Shown here piece by piece: positions 24,017 through 34,934 of a stretch of DNA of 64,000 nt (positions are counted from its first letter, which is position 1; each line of letters opens with the position of its first letter). The notes beneath the pieces are model-generated. The model had not been told where the DNA came from, did no database searches, and saw nothing but the letters and a program-made list of their open reading frames with translations. Source of the DNA: Desmodesmus armatus (Eukaryota; Chlorophyta; Chlorophyceae; Sphaeropleales; Scenedesmaceae); contig VIIQ02000028.1 of the NCBI GenBank assembly GCA_007449985.2, positions 688,263-752,262 of the forward strand, written 5' to 3'. The position numbers and the translations under genes are program-made.

Positions 24017-25170
24017 TCATGCAGCCACAGGGTGCACATGGGCCAGGACAGACACTGCGAAGAAGCTGTCCTTGGGTGGAGAAGGTGACCTGCTGCGCAC
24101 GCCCAGGGCCCTGCTCATCAGGCCAGTGGGCATGGGTAGGGTCTCAGGCTTGGGGGATGCAGCCACTGCGGGGCACGCAAAACCAGCCGGGGTGTAATCT
24201 GCAGACATGCGCCTGCCACCATTGCTGGATGCGCGCGGGATCTGGGTGGGGGAAGCCACCTTGCTGCGCTTGTTGGCGGTGCGCTCCAGTGCTGCTGCAG
24301 CTGCTGCAGTGGGTGAGCGCGCATGCCTCGCTGGGAACTTGCCGGCTGACTGTGGCCGCCTGTTGATGAACAGCAGCAGCAGCGAAGGCAAACAGACAGG
24401 CATGAAGGAGACCGACAGGCATCAAGACCGCTGCCGAAAGACAAGTTGGGGGAAGATGACGAGTTTGAGGACCATCTACTGCTGCTGAGTCACCTGATCA
24501 GCAGCAACCAGCATCACCATCAAGCAGCTTATGGTGACCACCATTACAGACACAGTCTGCACTGCACTGCACTGCAGTCCAGCAGTGCCCAACGTTTCTA
24601 TCCTGCCCCATGCAGTGTGGAAGCGGGCAAAACAACACCGAAAAATGCAATGCTATGCCAACGCCCTTGTCGCGCGTTGCTGCTGCTGGACGGGGCAACA
24701 TGCGTGTGCAATCCTGTTTCAGGAACAGCCCCCCAAGCCCTTGTGCGCCCAGCTGGCATGCACAAAGGTCGTAGAGAGACGACGCTTTACTCATTCAGCG
24801 CATCCTCAAGTGTACGCAGAGCCCCAACGAGGCGTGCAAAGAGCGCTGTCTGCTGTTTCCGCCCACCTCACAGGCTCCAGGGGCGTCTCAAACACGCTGC
24901 TGCTGTTACTGCAGGTGTCATCCTCCCAACGCACAAGCTGACGGCCCTCCAGGTGGGGCTGTGCAGCGGGCTTCAGTGCGCTGGACTTAACCAGCATGTC
25001 CAGCAGCTGTGGGGCGTCGCCAGCAAAGAAAGCCTGCAGGAATAAGATCAGTGTCACGTTCGCTGCCATTAAGGCGTGCCACGGCCTCAATCTCGAACCG
25101 CCTGAAGGCATGCAGAAGCCATGCAAGCGAGGGCCCCCAACGCCAACGTCCGCACCTGGTTGGACACCAT
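24017..25170 (-). CDS. Small protein with Edc1/PNRC-like decapping motif
   Basis: Proposed exons are 25170-25156 (encoding MVSNQ), 25033-24867 and 24359-24017. All junctions are in phase and give 174 residues. Exon 2 begins AFFAGDAPQLLDMLVKSSAL, an amphipathic segment. The middle is basic and Ala/Ser/Pro-rich. Near the end is YTPAGFACPAVAASPKPETL followed by PMPTGLM. This follows the short linear motif of yeast Edc1 and animal PNRC proteins (Y-A-G-x-x-F ... SPxPxxLPxP), which docks on the EVH1 domain of the decapping factor DCP1 and stimulates DCP2. RSRSPSPPKDSF follows. By analogy it would act in cytoplasmic mRNA decapping. This is an inference from the motif; no enzymatic domain is present. 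The five-residue first exon is the least certain part, and an ATG at about 25066 is an alternative start. Confidence 0.6.
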
Positions 25171-26794
25171 TGTGGGATACAAACGATACACTAGAGAAAA
25201 GAAATAAGGGCACTCGAGGCTATTACGCGAGAATGGCACAAGAAAAAGACCAAAGCAGACCGGACGACAACGGCAGTAAAAGATTTGTAAAACACGCAAA
25301 ATGCCAACAGGGACAAACCTAGCAACCAAGGGGAATACTGGAGGGGCCCCCAGCACCAAGGAGGACGAATGATATAAAACCCTACGTCCGTATACCCGAA
25401 CGACGATTCGCAGGAATCCACTACGCTAGCGGTTGTCCCAAGAGACTGCTAAGACTTCTTTGTGACTTCTTTTCCAAGATACGGGGCAGTGTATAGGGTT
25501 GAGCCCTGGCCAGGGCCTGCTGGAGAGGTGCAGCATGTGTTTTCCGTCTGCACCATAACACACCCATGCTACTCTGTGGGTGTTGCAGTCCTGTCGTGCA
25601 CGGCATGGCGCACACAAGTTCTGCTGGTCACAGGGTAACAGGGCCTGCACATGGCAGAGGCGGTGACAACAGGGCCGGTTGCGGTGACTCATCGCTCCTG
25701 CTCAGGCATCTGGGGCAAGGAAACATGTGCGGCTCTCCATCACTCTTGCTTCCAGTTTTCACTGTGCTTCGCTGTTGGACCGCAAACCGTGAAAGGTGCT
25801 GACAACCCCCACCACACCATCAACCCATCAACTCCCCGTTGTTCGGGGCGCGGGGGGGGGGGGGGGGGGGGGGTGTTTGCACTGCTCAGTTGCCTCTCCA
25901 ACCCACTCCTTTGCCAACGTTCAGACAAGTGTGCACCCCACACAGGCAATTGGACCAGCTTTGTCTCCCATACATAAATACAGCATCAGGCTCCACCTGC
26001 CAAACCTTGCAGCACAATTGAGGCAGGGGCAGGGGTGTGCAGGTTGTTACCAGTACCAACCTCGCCTACTGATGTGGGCTTCTTGTGGCATGCGTGCCCT
26101 GCCACGGTGGCAGTGCCACCTCACTGGTGTTGCAGAAAGCAGAAAGCTATGGGTATGACCTTGGGTATGATGCACCTGTGGGCATGAGACATCATGCACA
26201 AGTAGATGCTAGGGCCAGGCGCGTATGACCCGGTAACCTGAATGTCTGCTGCAACATTATTTGGATCTTGCTGATCTGTCCTCCGGCATTGTCTGGTGGC
26301 ATGGTTTGGTGGTTGCCCCAGTGTTCTATCCAGGTTGAGTCTGACGTACCGTATACCCATGCGATGCAACGCACCAGAGTCTCCACGCATATACCCTTTG
26401 CGTTTCAAGGATCACAACTGACACTGACGCAATTGCCCCAGCAGTGACCTGGTGTGGTCCCTCTTATAGATTAGTGGGTTAATGCACAGCTGGGATAAAC
26501 TGCGCCCAGTTCCTCAGCTGCCTCTTGGATTGAGCTACTCCCTTGAGTTGCAACCTTAGGCAACGTCACAAGCCAACACGTGTGCTGCTGTCAAGTCAAT
26601 CCACAATGCACTTCTGCTGAGTAGAGGGTGTGCTGTGAAGGAGGCGTGGCAGTCGACAGCATGGCAGCTGTCAGCAGGTTGCTGCTGTGCGGCCGCAGAG
26701 GTGTGTAGGGTCGCCAGCAACAGCAACTGCCTGCTGCTGATGCCCTCCAGCTTCAGATAGGCAAGTTGACCTAGCACCAACTGATTCAACATGG
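25171..26794. other. Divergent spacer before sulfite oxidase
   Basis: Lies between the minus-strand gene starting at 25170 and the plus-strand sulfite oxidase starting at 26795. Both promoters should be here. No coding exon recognised. It contains a 22-base G run. Confidence 0.4.
25852..25873 (+). repeat. Poly-G run, 22 bases
   Basis: An uninterrupted run of 22 G in the divergent spacer. Shorter G runs (9-15) occur in introns at 5825-5838, 5889-5918, 9044-9060 and elsewhere. Confidence 0.9.
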
Positions 26795-29700
26795 ATGGCA
26801 TGGCTAACATCGCAGTACTCTGCACTCCCAGGTGAAATGCACTCCATTGGCTGCCTGAGCGCCTCGGGCATTCGGGCCCTCAGCACCCTCCACAGCAGCA
26901 AGGGTCACCAGCAGCAGCAGGGCCAACGCAGCAGCAAGGGAGGCCCATCAGCATGGTGTCTGTCAGCCGTCGCAGCCGCAGCAGCTGGCATGTTGTTCAT
27001 GACGTCAAGTACGTCCCTGGCAGACGCCAAGCGGGCAGCACAGGTCAATGCAAAGGTTGAAAAACAGCAGCAGGGCAAGCCGACCGGTGGTGCAGCAGCA
27101 GATGCATCTGGCAAGCTGCCTGAGTACACAGCGGACGAGGTGGCACAGCACAAGACGCCAAAGGACCGGGTGTGGGTCACCTACAAGGATGGCGTGTATG
27201 ATATCACAGACTTCATTGCGCAGGTAGGGGTAGGGGGGGGGGGGCTCACTAGTGCTTTTCAGCCCCTCTGGCATCCCTGTAAAGTAGAGGCTCACATCAG
27301 TGTTGGAATCATGTGGTTGCGGACAATGCTGCATGGACATTGACTTTCAATGAAAGCTGTTTGAGCCAGGCAGGAGGGGACACACGGTGGACTGTGGCTG
27401 GGGTGGGCGCACAGAGGGCAGGCAGCAGCAGCAGGAGCAGGAGCAGAATGGCGGGCTGCAGATGGCAGCGGCAGCAGCAGCAGGATGGGAAGGGGCACAA
27501 CGAATGGGTGGCAGGGCACGTGGGGCGATGGTGGCCGGTTGGTTGAAATGAGCTACATGGCAGTTCTGAGTCACCCTGACCCTGGCCGTGACAACAGAAC
27601 GGTTTCTGCAGTGTGGCATCATGAGCGCAGTCACAACCATGCAGTGCGGTGCTGCTCATGTTACATGTCAATGTCAGCGTCTGCTCCTCATATGCATCCC
27701 CTCCCCTGCTGTTGTGTGTCGCACATGCAGCACCCCGGAGGAGCAGCAAAGATCATGCTAGCTGGTGAGCACCACCCACAAAGCACACTCAAGTCCGGGG
27801 TTACGATGAAAGCATGCTGGCAGTTCATTCCTACAATATGCAACAGTTGCAGCACATATGCATCGTCCAGCACACGTCTGCTTGTCTGATGGCTGACAGC
27901 AGCCAGGACTGCATGCCATTCAACCTGCATGCGCAGCATCGACGGTGCTGTAAGCACATGCGCTCCTTACCACTCAAGCAGCAATGAGTGAGCACCCAAG
28001 GACAAGCTAGCTTTTAGCTGCTGAGTGGAGGTGCTGATCATACCTGCAGTGCAGTCTGTGCAAGAGGTAGAACAGTATGCGGTAACAACGGGACTGTGTT
28101 GCTGCGCTCTGCATTCCCTGCTGCTGCAGCTGGGGGGTCCGTTGAGCCTTTTTGGGGTCTGTACCAGCAGCACCAGAAGCCAGAGATCAGGGACATTCTC
28201 AGCAAGTACCGCATCGGCACACTCAAGGGCGCACCCAAGGCAGCAGCTGTGACAGAGGTAGGCTGTATATGGAAGTTATTCAGCAGCGATCCTTGCAGCA
28301 AGACACTGGCGCAGGTTTGAGGTCAAAAAGATGTGTGCATGCCCAGCATGCTGGACTTTCGCACCACTTACACTGGGGTAGGCGGTTCTGTGTGCGCCTA
28401 TTGACCGGCTTGGTTGTTTGGTGCCAGTCCGACACACAGAGTGTGCCCTCTCCTTCAACAAGCACAGCCTGAGTAGCTGCATGGTTGGTCATCGCTGAGC
28501 ATTTGCTGTGCATTAAACACAACCAGCAGGTGCTTTGTGACTTGCAACGCACCTCCATGGTACAGTGCATTATGCTTGCAGCACAATATGCTTGCAGCGC
28601 AGTTTGCTCCCAGCACAGTTTGCTTACAGCACTCACAGCGGCCGCTGCTCTTGACTCCCCCCCCCCCACCCCACTACCTGCTGTCATGTGCAGGACCCTT
28701 ACAAGAATGAGCCCAGCCGCCACCCCGCCCTGCTGGTGCGCAGCAGCAAGCCCTTCAACGGAGAGACCCCGCCGGAGCTGCTGACAGCAGCACCCATCAC
28801 TCCCGTTGATGTCTTCTACGTACGCCACCACCTGCCAGTGCCCCAGGTGCCTGCAGACACTTACAGCCTCAAGGTATGATGTCAAGCAGCACACTTTGCT
28901 TTCATATTGTGTGACAACTTTCGGAGTTGCGGAGTTGCATCGTTTGAGTGGCCGTAAGTGATACAGGGTGGGTTACGGCCCGTGGTGTGGTGATACTGTC
29001 AGAGGCAACTGGGCAGTGGGTGCTGTGGGGGCAGCAAGCCAAGCTAGCACCACGTTTCCTGCTGGTTGTGACGGGCCCAAGTGGCAATGCGGGCAGGTTT
29101 GCCCATGCTTTGGCACCCATGCATGTGGTGCTGTGCATAGCTTGGGGACAGGGTGGGCTGACATGACAAACCTGAAGGCATCCTGCTCATGTGCCTGTTG
29201 CATGGTGCAGTGGTGTGTGTAGACACAGGGTGTATGTGGTCACCACGTCTATTGAGAGGCCAGGGCTTGTGGGCTGTTTTGTGCCAGAAAAGATGTGTTC
29301 ATAGTAACCTTTTGAAGCCCCTTGATTGATTGCACTGCCGCTCTGCTGCCCCCCTGCACAGGTTGAGGGTGCCAGCATGCGCGCGCTGCAGCTGTCGCTG
29401 CCCCAGCTGCAACAGAACTTCAAAAAGGTCGAGATCCCAGCCACCCTGGAGTGCTCAGGCAACAGGCGTGCTGAGATGAAGGCCATTCCTGCACCAGGGG
29501 GCAGCGGCCACACCATCAAGGGCCTGGACTGGGATGCAGGGGCCATCGGCACGGCAGTGTGGGGAGGTGTGAAGCTGCGGGATGTGCTGCAGGCTGCAGG
29601 TGTGTTGCTGTACAGCTGCAGGAAGGGGGCCGAGCCATGTGCATGCATGCAGCAGGGCTGTGCTGGGGGTCGTGGTGCGCTATGGGACTGCATGTGGCAT

Positions 29701-31906
29701 CTGGCATGAGACTGTATGCTCAGTGGATGCTGTGTGTGATCACATGTGATCATGTGATGCATGATGCCAAGTGCACAGTGTGGCGTGTTGTGAGCAGACA
29801 GGTTGCGCGTGTCATGAACATGAGGGGAGCAGTTGATGTCCTGCCGTGGTCGTGACTGGCCAGTCATGTTGATGTAGTCATAGCAGGGGCAGCTGCACAG
29901 TGCCACTACTGGTGCTACAGCTCTTCATGGTTGACCAAAGCAGACTGGGCTGGACTGTTGGCAGGCCAGCCACAGGGGTCTGTTCCATCAGCACATGCGT
30001 GGGCCATCAAGGCCTTGGCTGCCTGTATTTCCCTCCGATCATGGTATTGGTGTAGTCTGCTTGGCTGTGCTGGCTAGGCCATGCTGGGGGCCTGGGGCGC
30101 TAAGCACCGTGCAATCATGCACAAAAGTTCAGCTCACGGCATACATACCAAGCCGGCAACATCAACTGTGCTGATGAAGCACAGCTCACAGGCTCCTCCA
30201 GTCACGGCTCCAAACCTGCTGTGCCGTGCCATGCTGTGCAGGGCTGCAGTCAGGCGACCCAGAAGTGGCCCACATCCACTTCTACGGCCATGACACAGAC
30301 GAGTCGGGCGTTGCCTATGCAGCCTCCATCCCTATCAGCAAGGCAATGGCGGAGAGTGGTGATGTGCTGCTGGCCTGGGAGATGAATGGGCAGCCGCTGC
30401 CTAGGGACCATGGAGGGCCACTGCGGGTGATCGTGCCGGGCACAACTGGTGCGCGCAGCGTCAAGTGGCTAGGTGAGAGCTTTGGGAAGGGGCAAGTAAG
30501 GGGCTGTGGGGGCTGCACATGCTCAGGCTGGCACATGTGTGAGCAGGTACCCTCTTGAATCGCCTCCTGTGTGCCCCTATCCAACACCATCAGAAGGATG
30601 CGGGTGTCCTGCAGGTCCTGCTGAACGTTGAACGCTCCCCTGCCTGCATCAATAGCACCCAAATCACCCTGATCCTGACGAGTGCTCTCCCACTTGAGGA
30701 AGTGGGTCTTGCGCCGCATGCTTGTTTGTGCAGACCGTGTTGTTGCCAGTGCTGATGAGTGCCAAGGCCACTGGCAGCAGAAGGACTACAAGTGCTTCTC
30801 GCCAGGGTCTGACTGGTGAGTCCCACGCTGTGGCCCTGTGTGCTGTACCCATGCTAGCAGCTTGCTCAACCCTTTGGCACACATTATGGCATGCTTCCTG
30901 TGCTGGACCGCTGGCAAGCTTAGTGTTTATGGTGTGGGTTGAGCCTGCTGATGGCCCACATGCAGCGCAACAGCGTACCTTTTGTGTACCTGCAGGAAAG
31001 GCAGGCAGGCAGCGAGGCGCTGCGTGTATCCAGCACGTGTGCAAGCCACCAGAGACTGCAGCACAGCTTGCTGACAGTGGCTCTGCACACACCTGATGCT
31101 TAAATCTGTTGGGGTGCCAGTCATGTGTCGACACCCGCCGTGGTCGTGACCTGCAGGGACAACCTGGACTGGTCGTCTGCACCTGCCATTCAAGAGATGC
31201 CTGTGGTGTCCGCCATCTGCGAGCCCACACAGCAGCAGGTGTTCAGCAAGTATGAGGGGGAGATCACGCTCAAGGGCTATGCATGGAGTGGAGGTGGCAA
31301 GGACATCGTGCGCGTGGATGTGTCCAGGGATGGTGCGTGTGTTGCAGTGTGTTCTGATCTGGTGCTTCGTGTGCGTGACAGCTAGCAGTCCGCTGTGAGC
31401 GGCACTTGCCATGTGCTGGCACAAACCATACCTATGTGTTTGTCTCCAAGCATCTTGCCGCAGGTTCGTGCGCAGGACACTCCATGCTGTTCCATTCAAC
31501 TGCAGTCATGCAAATTGCAGAGGCTTGTTCTGCGCTGTCCGGTGCATGCCACAGTCTTGTGCTGGGCACAAGTGCTAGGCCAAAATCGGTTGTGCTTACA
31601 AGGTCCCCTCATCTCAAGCAAGTCCCTCCATGCTCTGCTGTTGTCGCCACTGCAGGTGGCAAGACCTGGGCCCCAGCGCAACTGCATAAGGTGCCTCACA
31701 GCAAGCCAGACAGGGCTTGGGCCTGGACCCTGTGGGAGGCTACGCTGCAGATCCCAGAGGGCTTCACAGGGCCACTGGATTTGGTGTGCAAGGCAACTGA
31801 TGCATCCTACAACACCCAGCCAGAGACGCCTGCCAGTGTGTGGAACATCCGCGGACTTGCAAACAATGCCTGGCACCGTGTGGCTGTTACTGTAGCTGAT
31901 GAGTGA
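26795..31906 (+). CDS. SUOX: Sulfite oxidase, animal type with cytochrome b5 domain
   Basis: Oxidises sulfite to sulfate at a molybdenum cofactor and passes electrons through an N-terminal haem b5 domain, in animals to cytochrome c. Exons: 26795-27223, 27731-27764, 28130-28257, 28694-28873, 29362-29599, 30242-30472, 30734-30815, 31157-31332 and 31656-31906. All are in phase and give 582 residues. Residues 1 to about 85 are Ser/Gln-rich with a hydrophobic segment ([16 protein letters not shown]), like a bipartite mitochondrial intermembrane-space signal. The b5 domain runs from about 110 to 190, with haem ligands H144 (HPGG) and H169 (WGLYQQH). The Moco domain has ligand C288 ([13 protein letters not shown]), [17 protein letters not shown] and KWLDRV. 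The dimerisation domain has [20 protein letters not shown] and the end reads [14 protein letters not shown]. There is no C-terminal peroxisomal signal. Higher-plant sulfite oxidase lacks the haem domain and is peroxisomal. Confidence 0.95.
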
Positions 31907-31996
31907 AAGTCGTGCTGCTGCTGCTGCTGCAGCTCCCAGCATCTGTGTTGCACGGTTGACTGCTGTTGCCATTTGTTGAATGGCTTCCAATGTGTA

Positions 31997-32001
31997 TGTA
32001 A
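31997..32001 (+). terminator. Candidate TGTAA poly(A) signal for sulfite oxidase
   Basis: TGTAA 91 bases after the stop codon, with a second copy at 32098-32102. Assignment by the known green-algal signal and position. Confidence 0.35.
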
Positions 32002-32474
32002 CATGTTACAAGACTTTGGAGGCTGCCTGCCTGTGATGGCATGACACAGGCATTGGTGTTTGCAAAGCGCTGTGCTGCAGGACAGTAAACCACCAATTGT
32101 AAGCCAAGCAATGTACGCAGGGAACTTGGTACTTCGTCAGTTGCAGGTCAAAATTACAGGCACAACCCACACGCAGAATAAAGCCACGCCAAGGGTAACA
32201 TGACATAACCAACCCACCATACATACGCTGCTCGAACAGTCAGCCCTATCACACGAGCAATCCTCACGCCTTTTGAGTGATAGAGTTGCCCCGCAAAATC
32301 ACAGACCCAAGCTGGCACGCACTGCACATTCTTAATGCCACATCAAACAGGGCACACACCGCTGTCTAACACACGCAAGTAGATGCGGCATGCATAAGTG
32401 CACCTTCCTGCAAGGAAAACTGGGCTAGCTCCAAGAAACAGAGCGGGGCAATTGCTGCCCAGTCTGATAAATCA

Positions 32475-32475
<1 letters not shown>

Positions 32476-32562
<87 letters not shown>
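32476..32562. repeat. (CA)n microsatellite, about 43 units
   Basis: Uninterrupted CA dinucleotides over about 87 bases. Alternating purine-pyrimidine of this length can adopt Z-DNA and is usually highly polymorphic. Confidence 0.97.
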
Positions 32563-32566
<4 letters not shown>

Positions 32567-33240
32567 TTTAGAGATACCATGCGCTGGCTGTGGGGTTGTC
32601 TGCAACCCCCTCTGCAGTTGGACAGCATCTCTGCTGAGTGTCAGTCCCGATGGGGCACTGAGGCAATGATGTGGTGTTGCATCGCAGCAACAAGTCAAAT
32701 GCACAACCAAAAAAGCTGCCAAGAACAAGCACAGAATTACGCACACACATTCAGCAGTGATTGATTTAGCCACTAAACATGACGCAATGGCGGAGTATGA
32801 GCCCCCGGATGCGCACTGCATGCGCTGCAGGGAGCAGTGGACTGATGGATGTAGGATGCTGCATCCAAGAGTGCAGTAATTGTGTGGAGCAAGAGCTTGT
32901 ACCATGTCGGCGTCCTGCCACAACCCACTGCAAGAGCTACGTGTGCTCTGCCAGCGTGGGAAAAAACACGAACACGATGGCACCACGTGTATGGCGGTGC
33001 GACAAACACTAGACTGATAGACCATCAGGGCACCTTCACGAAGCACTTTAATGACAGTACATGGGTACGCCAACATGCACACGGCCACGGAGGGAGACCG
33101 CACAGCACCATACTGGTGACAGCGTGCTTGCAGGCCATGGCCTTGCATGGCAGATGTAGACAGACAACAAGACGTGCAGCAATCAGGGGGCACCAACCGA
33201 AAGGGTCAGAACACCCGCCGGTGGGAATCAGCACAGAACC

Positions 33241-34417
33241 TTACTCAGACAGCAGCTCGCCACTGCGCTTGAGGGACAGCAGTTCACCACCCAGCCCACA
33301 GGAAAAGGACAGGGCAGCAGTGGCAAGAGACGCCTGGTCTGCGGCCACCAGCAGAGCTGCGGCGCCGGCAAGGCCCATGCCAAGGTTGGCGTGCGCCAGG
33401 CCTGAGATGATGGTGAACTGGGCGGCAAGGTCGAAAACATCCGCAATCAGGGCAGTTGAGAATAGGGCTGCCACAGCAAACTGGCCGTTTGTCATCTCAG
33501 ACTTGACACGTGCGAAATCCTTGACCATGAGCTTCGACACGAAGTAGAAACCTGTCGGGTATCAACAACGGCAGGCGGGCAGGGGGCAAGGTGAGTGCAA
33601 GAAGAATAGGCGGAACCAGCGCCACGCACCTACAGCAACATAATGCCTGCTGTCATGCCACGTGAGAAGGCAGCTGGTACAAGAAGAGCGTACCGCCGCC
33701 GCACACTGCCGAAGCTGGGAGGGAGCAGGGAAGGTGTAACTTTGATTTGTGTTTTGTGATTTGTGAAGGCGCAGCACACTCACCCAGCACGGGGATGCCG
33801 ATAGTGAAGCGACGCGCCACGCGGGCAATGATCTTGCGGTTGACCTGGCGCAGCACCAGCTTGCGGGAGAATCCCTTCAGGCGTGGCTGGGCCTTGGGCA
33901 GCCATGCTGACAGCACACCAGCAGGCGCGGCTGCGGACGGCAGCTGCTCAGGCAGCTCAATCGCGCCAGCTGCTGAGGTGTACTCATGAGACTGCTGGCC
34001 ATTGGGCAGGGTGCTGAACCTCCGGGCGTATGCTGAAGCAAAGCTGTGTGCTGTGCTGCTGCGTGTGCTGGTGGCATGGTGGCCGTTGAGGTGCAGCTCC
34101 AACATGGTGCTGCCGTTGTCGAGGGGCCACTTGGCGCGGTGCTCAAAGCCACCAGCAGTCCTGGTGAGCTCGCGGGCCAGGGGTGCAAAGGTCCAGGTGA
34201 ACGCGGTGGTGACACAGGTGTCCTCATCAAGGATACGGGGCTGCTGTGCCTGAGCCTGCTGCTTGGAGACGGGTGTGGGTGCAGTGAGGCTCATGAATGA
34301 GCTGCTCCTGCTGAACACACGCATGGCATGGCTGCATGCTGGGAGCAGGCAGCTACCGGCCACGGCAGAGCTCAGGGCGGGCAGCATGGCTGCGCTGGCG
34401 GACAGCACGTGGGACAT
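33241..34417 (-). CDS. Predicted organellar membrane protein, unknown function
   Basis: Two coding exons, 34417-33784 and 33551-33241, join in phase (CTG G|GT TTC) for 314 residues. I do not recognise the family. The N-terminus (MSHVLSASAAMLPALSSAVA, then Ser/Arg-rich RVFSRSSSF) looks like an organellar transit peptide. A polar middle region follows, then a basic segment (KGFSRKLVLRQVNRKIIARV). The C-terminal 100 residues hold hydrophobic stretches (GQFAVAALFSTALIADVFDL, AGAAALLVAA) consistent with two to three membrane helices. A 12-base microexon between 33717 and 33693 would also keep phase and cannot be excluded. A splice-acceptor-like tgcag lies just upstream of the ATG, so a 5' UTR intron or extra coding exon is possible. 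Confidence 0.6.
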
Positions 34418-34934
34418 GATTGAGACCTGCAGGAAGCAGCAACAGGCGACAGGATCGAGGTTGGCGGGAAACACGCAGAAGGGTCAGCGGCATACCCTTC
34501 GACGCTGGAAACCCTTCTTGTGCACTTGATGATTGCATACAATGCGTGCCTGGCTCGTGGGGGTGATCACGAGACGTGCCAGCATGTCGGACCGCACTCA
34601 GGTGCACAAAGGTCAGCTCAGGCCCTGGGTGGCGCTGAACAAGGCAACAAGGGACTAATAGGGGCGAAAGAAACACTGTTGTGCACCCGGCCGGGGCCCT
34701 GGCTGCCACCTCCGTGTCGGAAAGCCCTCGGAGATGCTGTGGGCACGTTGTGCCGGCATGCACAAGCAGCCAGTCTGTGCACCTACCTGGGTAACAAAGG
34801 GATGTAAAAGAAGCTTTGTGGAAGGGACAAACTTGCCGCGGCGACTTGATGTTGTGCTTGTCCTGGTTCTTGTCCAAGAGGGAACTATATAGGGCTGTAG
34901 GGCGTTGAGTTGCTATTGGAGATGGAAGAAGTTG
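34418..34934. other. Divergent promoter region, membrane protein (-) / glutathione reductase (+)
   Basis: About 0.5 kb between two start codons that face away from each other. A TATA-like element for the + gene lies at 34886-34892. No exon is called here. Confidence 0.45.
34886..34892 (+). promoter_or_regulatory. TATA-like box for glutathione reductase
   Basis: TATATAG lies 49 bases upstream of the proposed ATG at 34935. A transcription start about 30 bases downstream would leave a short leader of roughly 20 bases. Supports the first-exon choice but is only a sequence match. Confidence 0.4.

Larger units (their letters stand above)
31907..33240. other. Convergent 3' region with CA microsatellite
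   Basis: Separates sulfite oxidase (+) from a membrane-protein gene (-). It carries the sulfite oxidase 3' UTR with TGTAA signals at 31997-32001 and 32098-32102, and a long CA repeat. No exon recognised. Confidence 0.5.

Noticed and set aside
28280..28894. 204-residue antisense frame inside sulfite oxidase
   Set aside because: It overlaps conserved sulfite oxidase exons on the opposite strand and has no domain of its own.
32366..33196. 276-residue minus-strand frame across the CA repeat
   Set aside because: Most of its length is the Val-Cys translation of the CA/TG microsatellite; it starts and ends in non-coding DNA.
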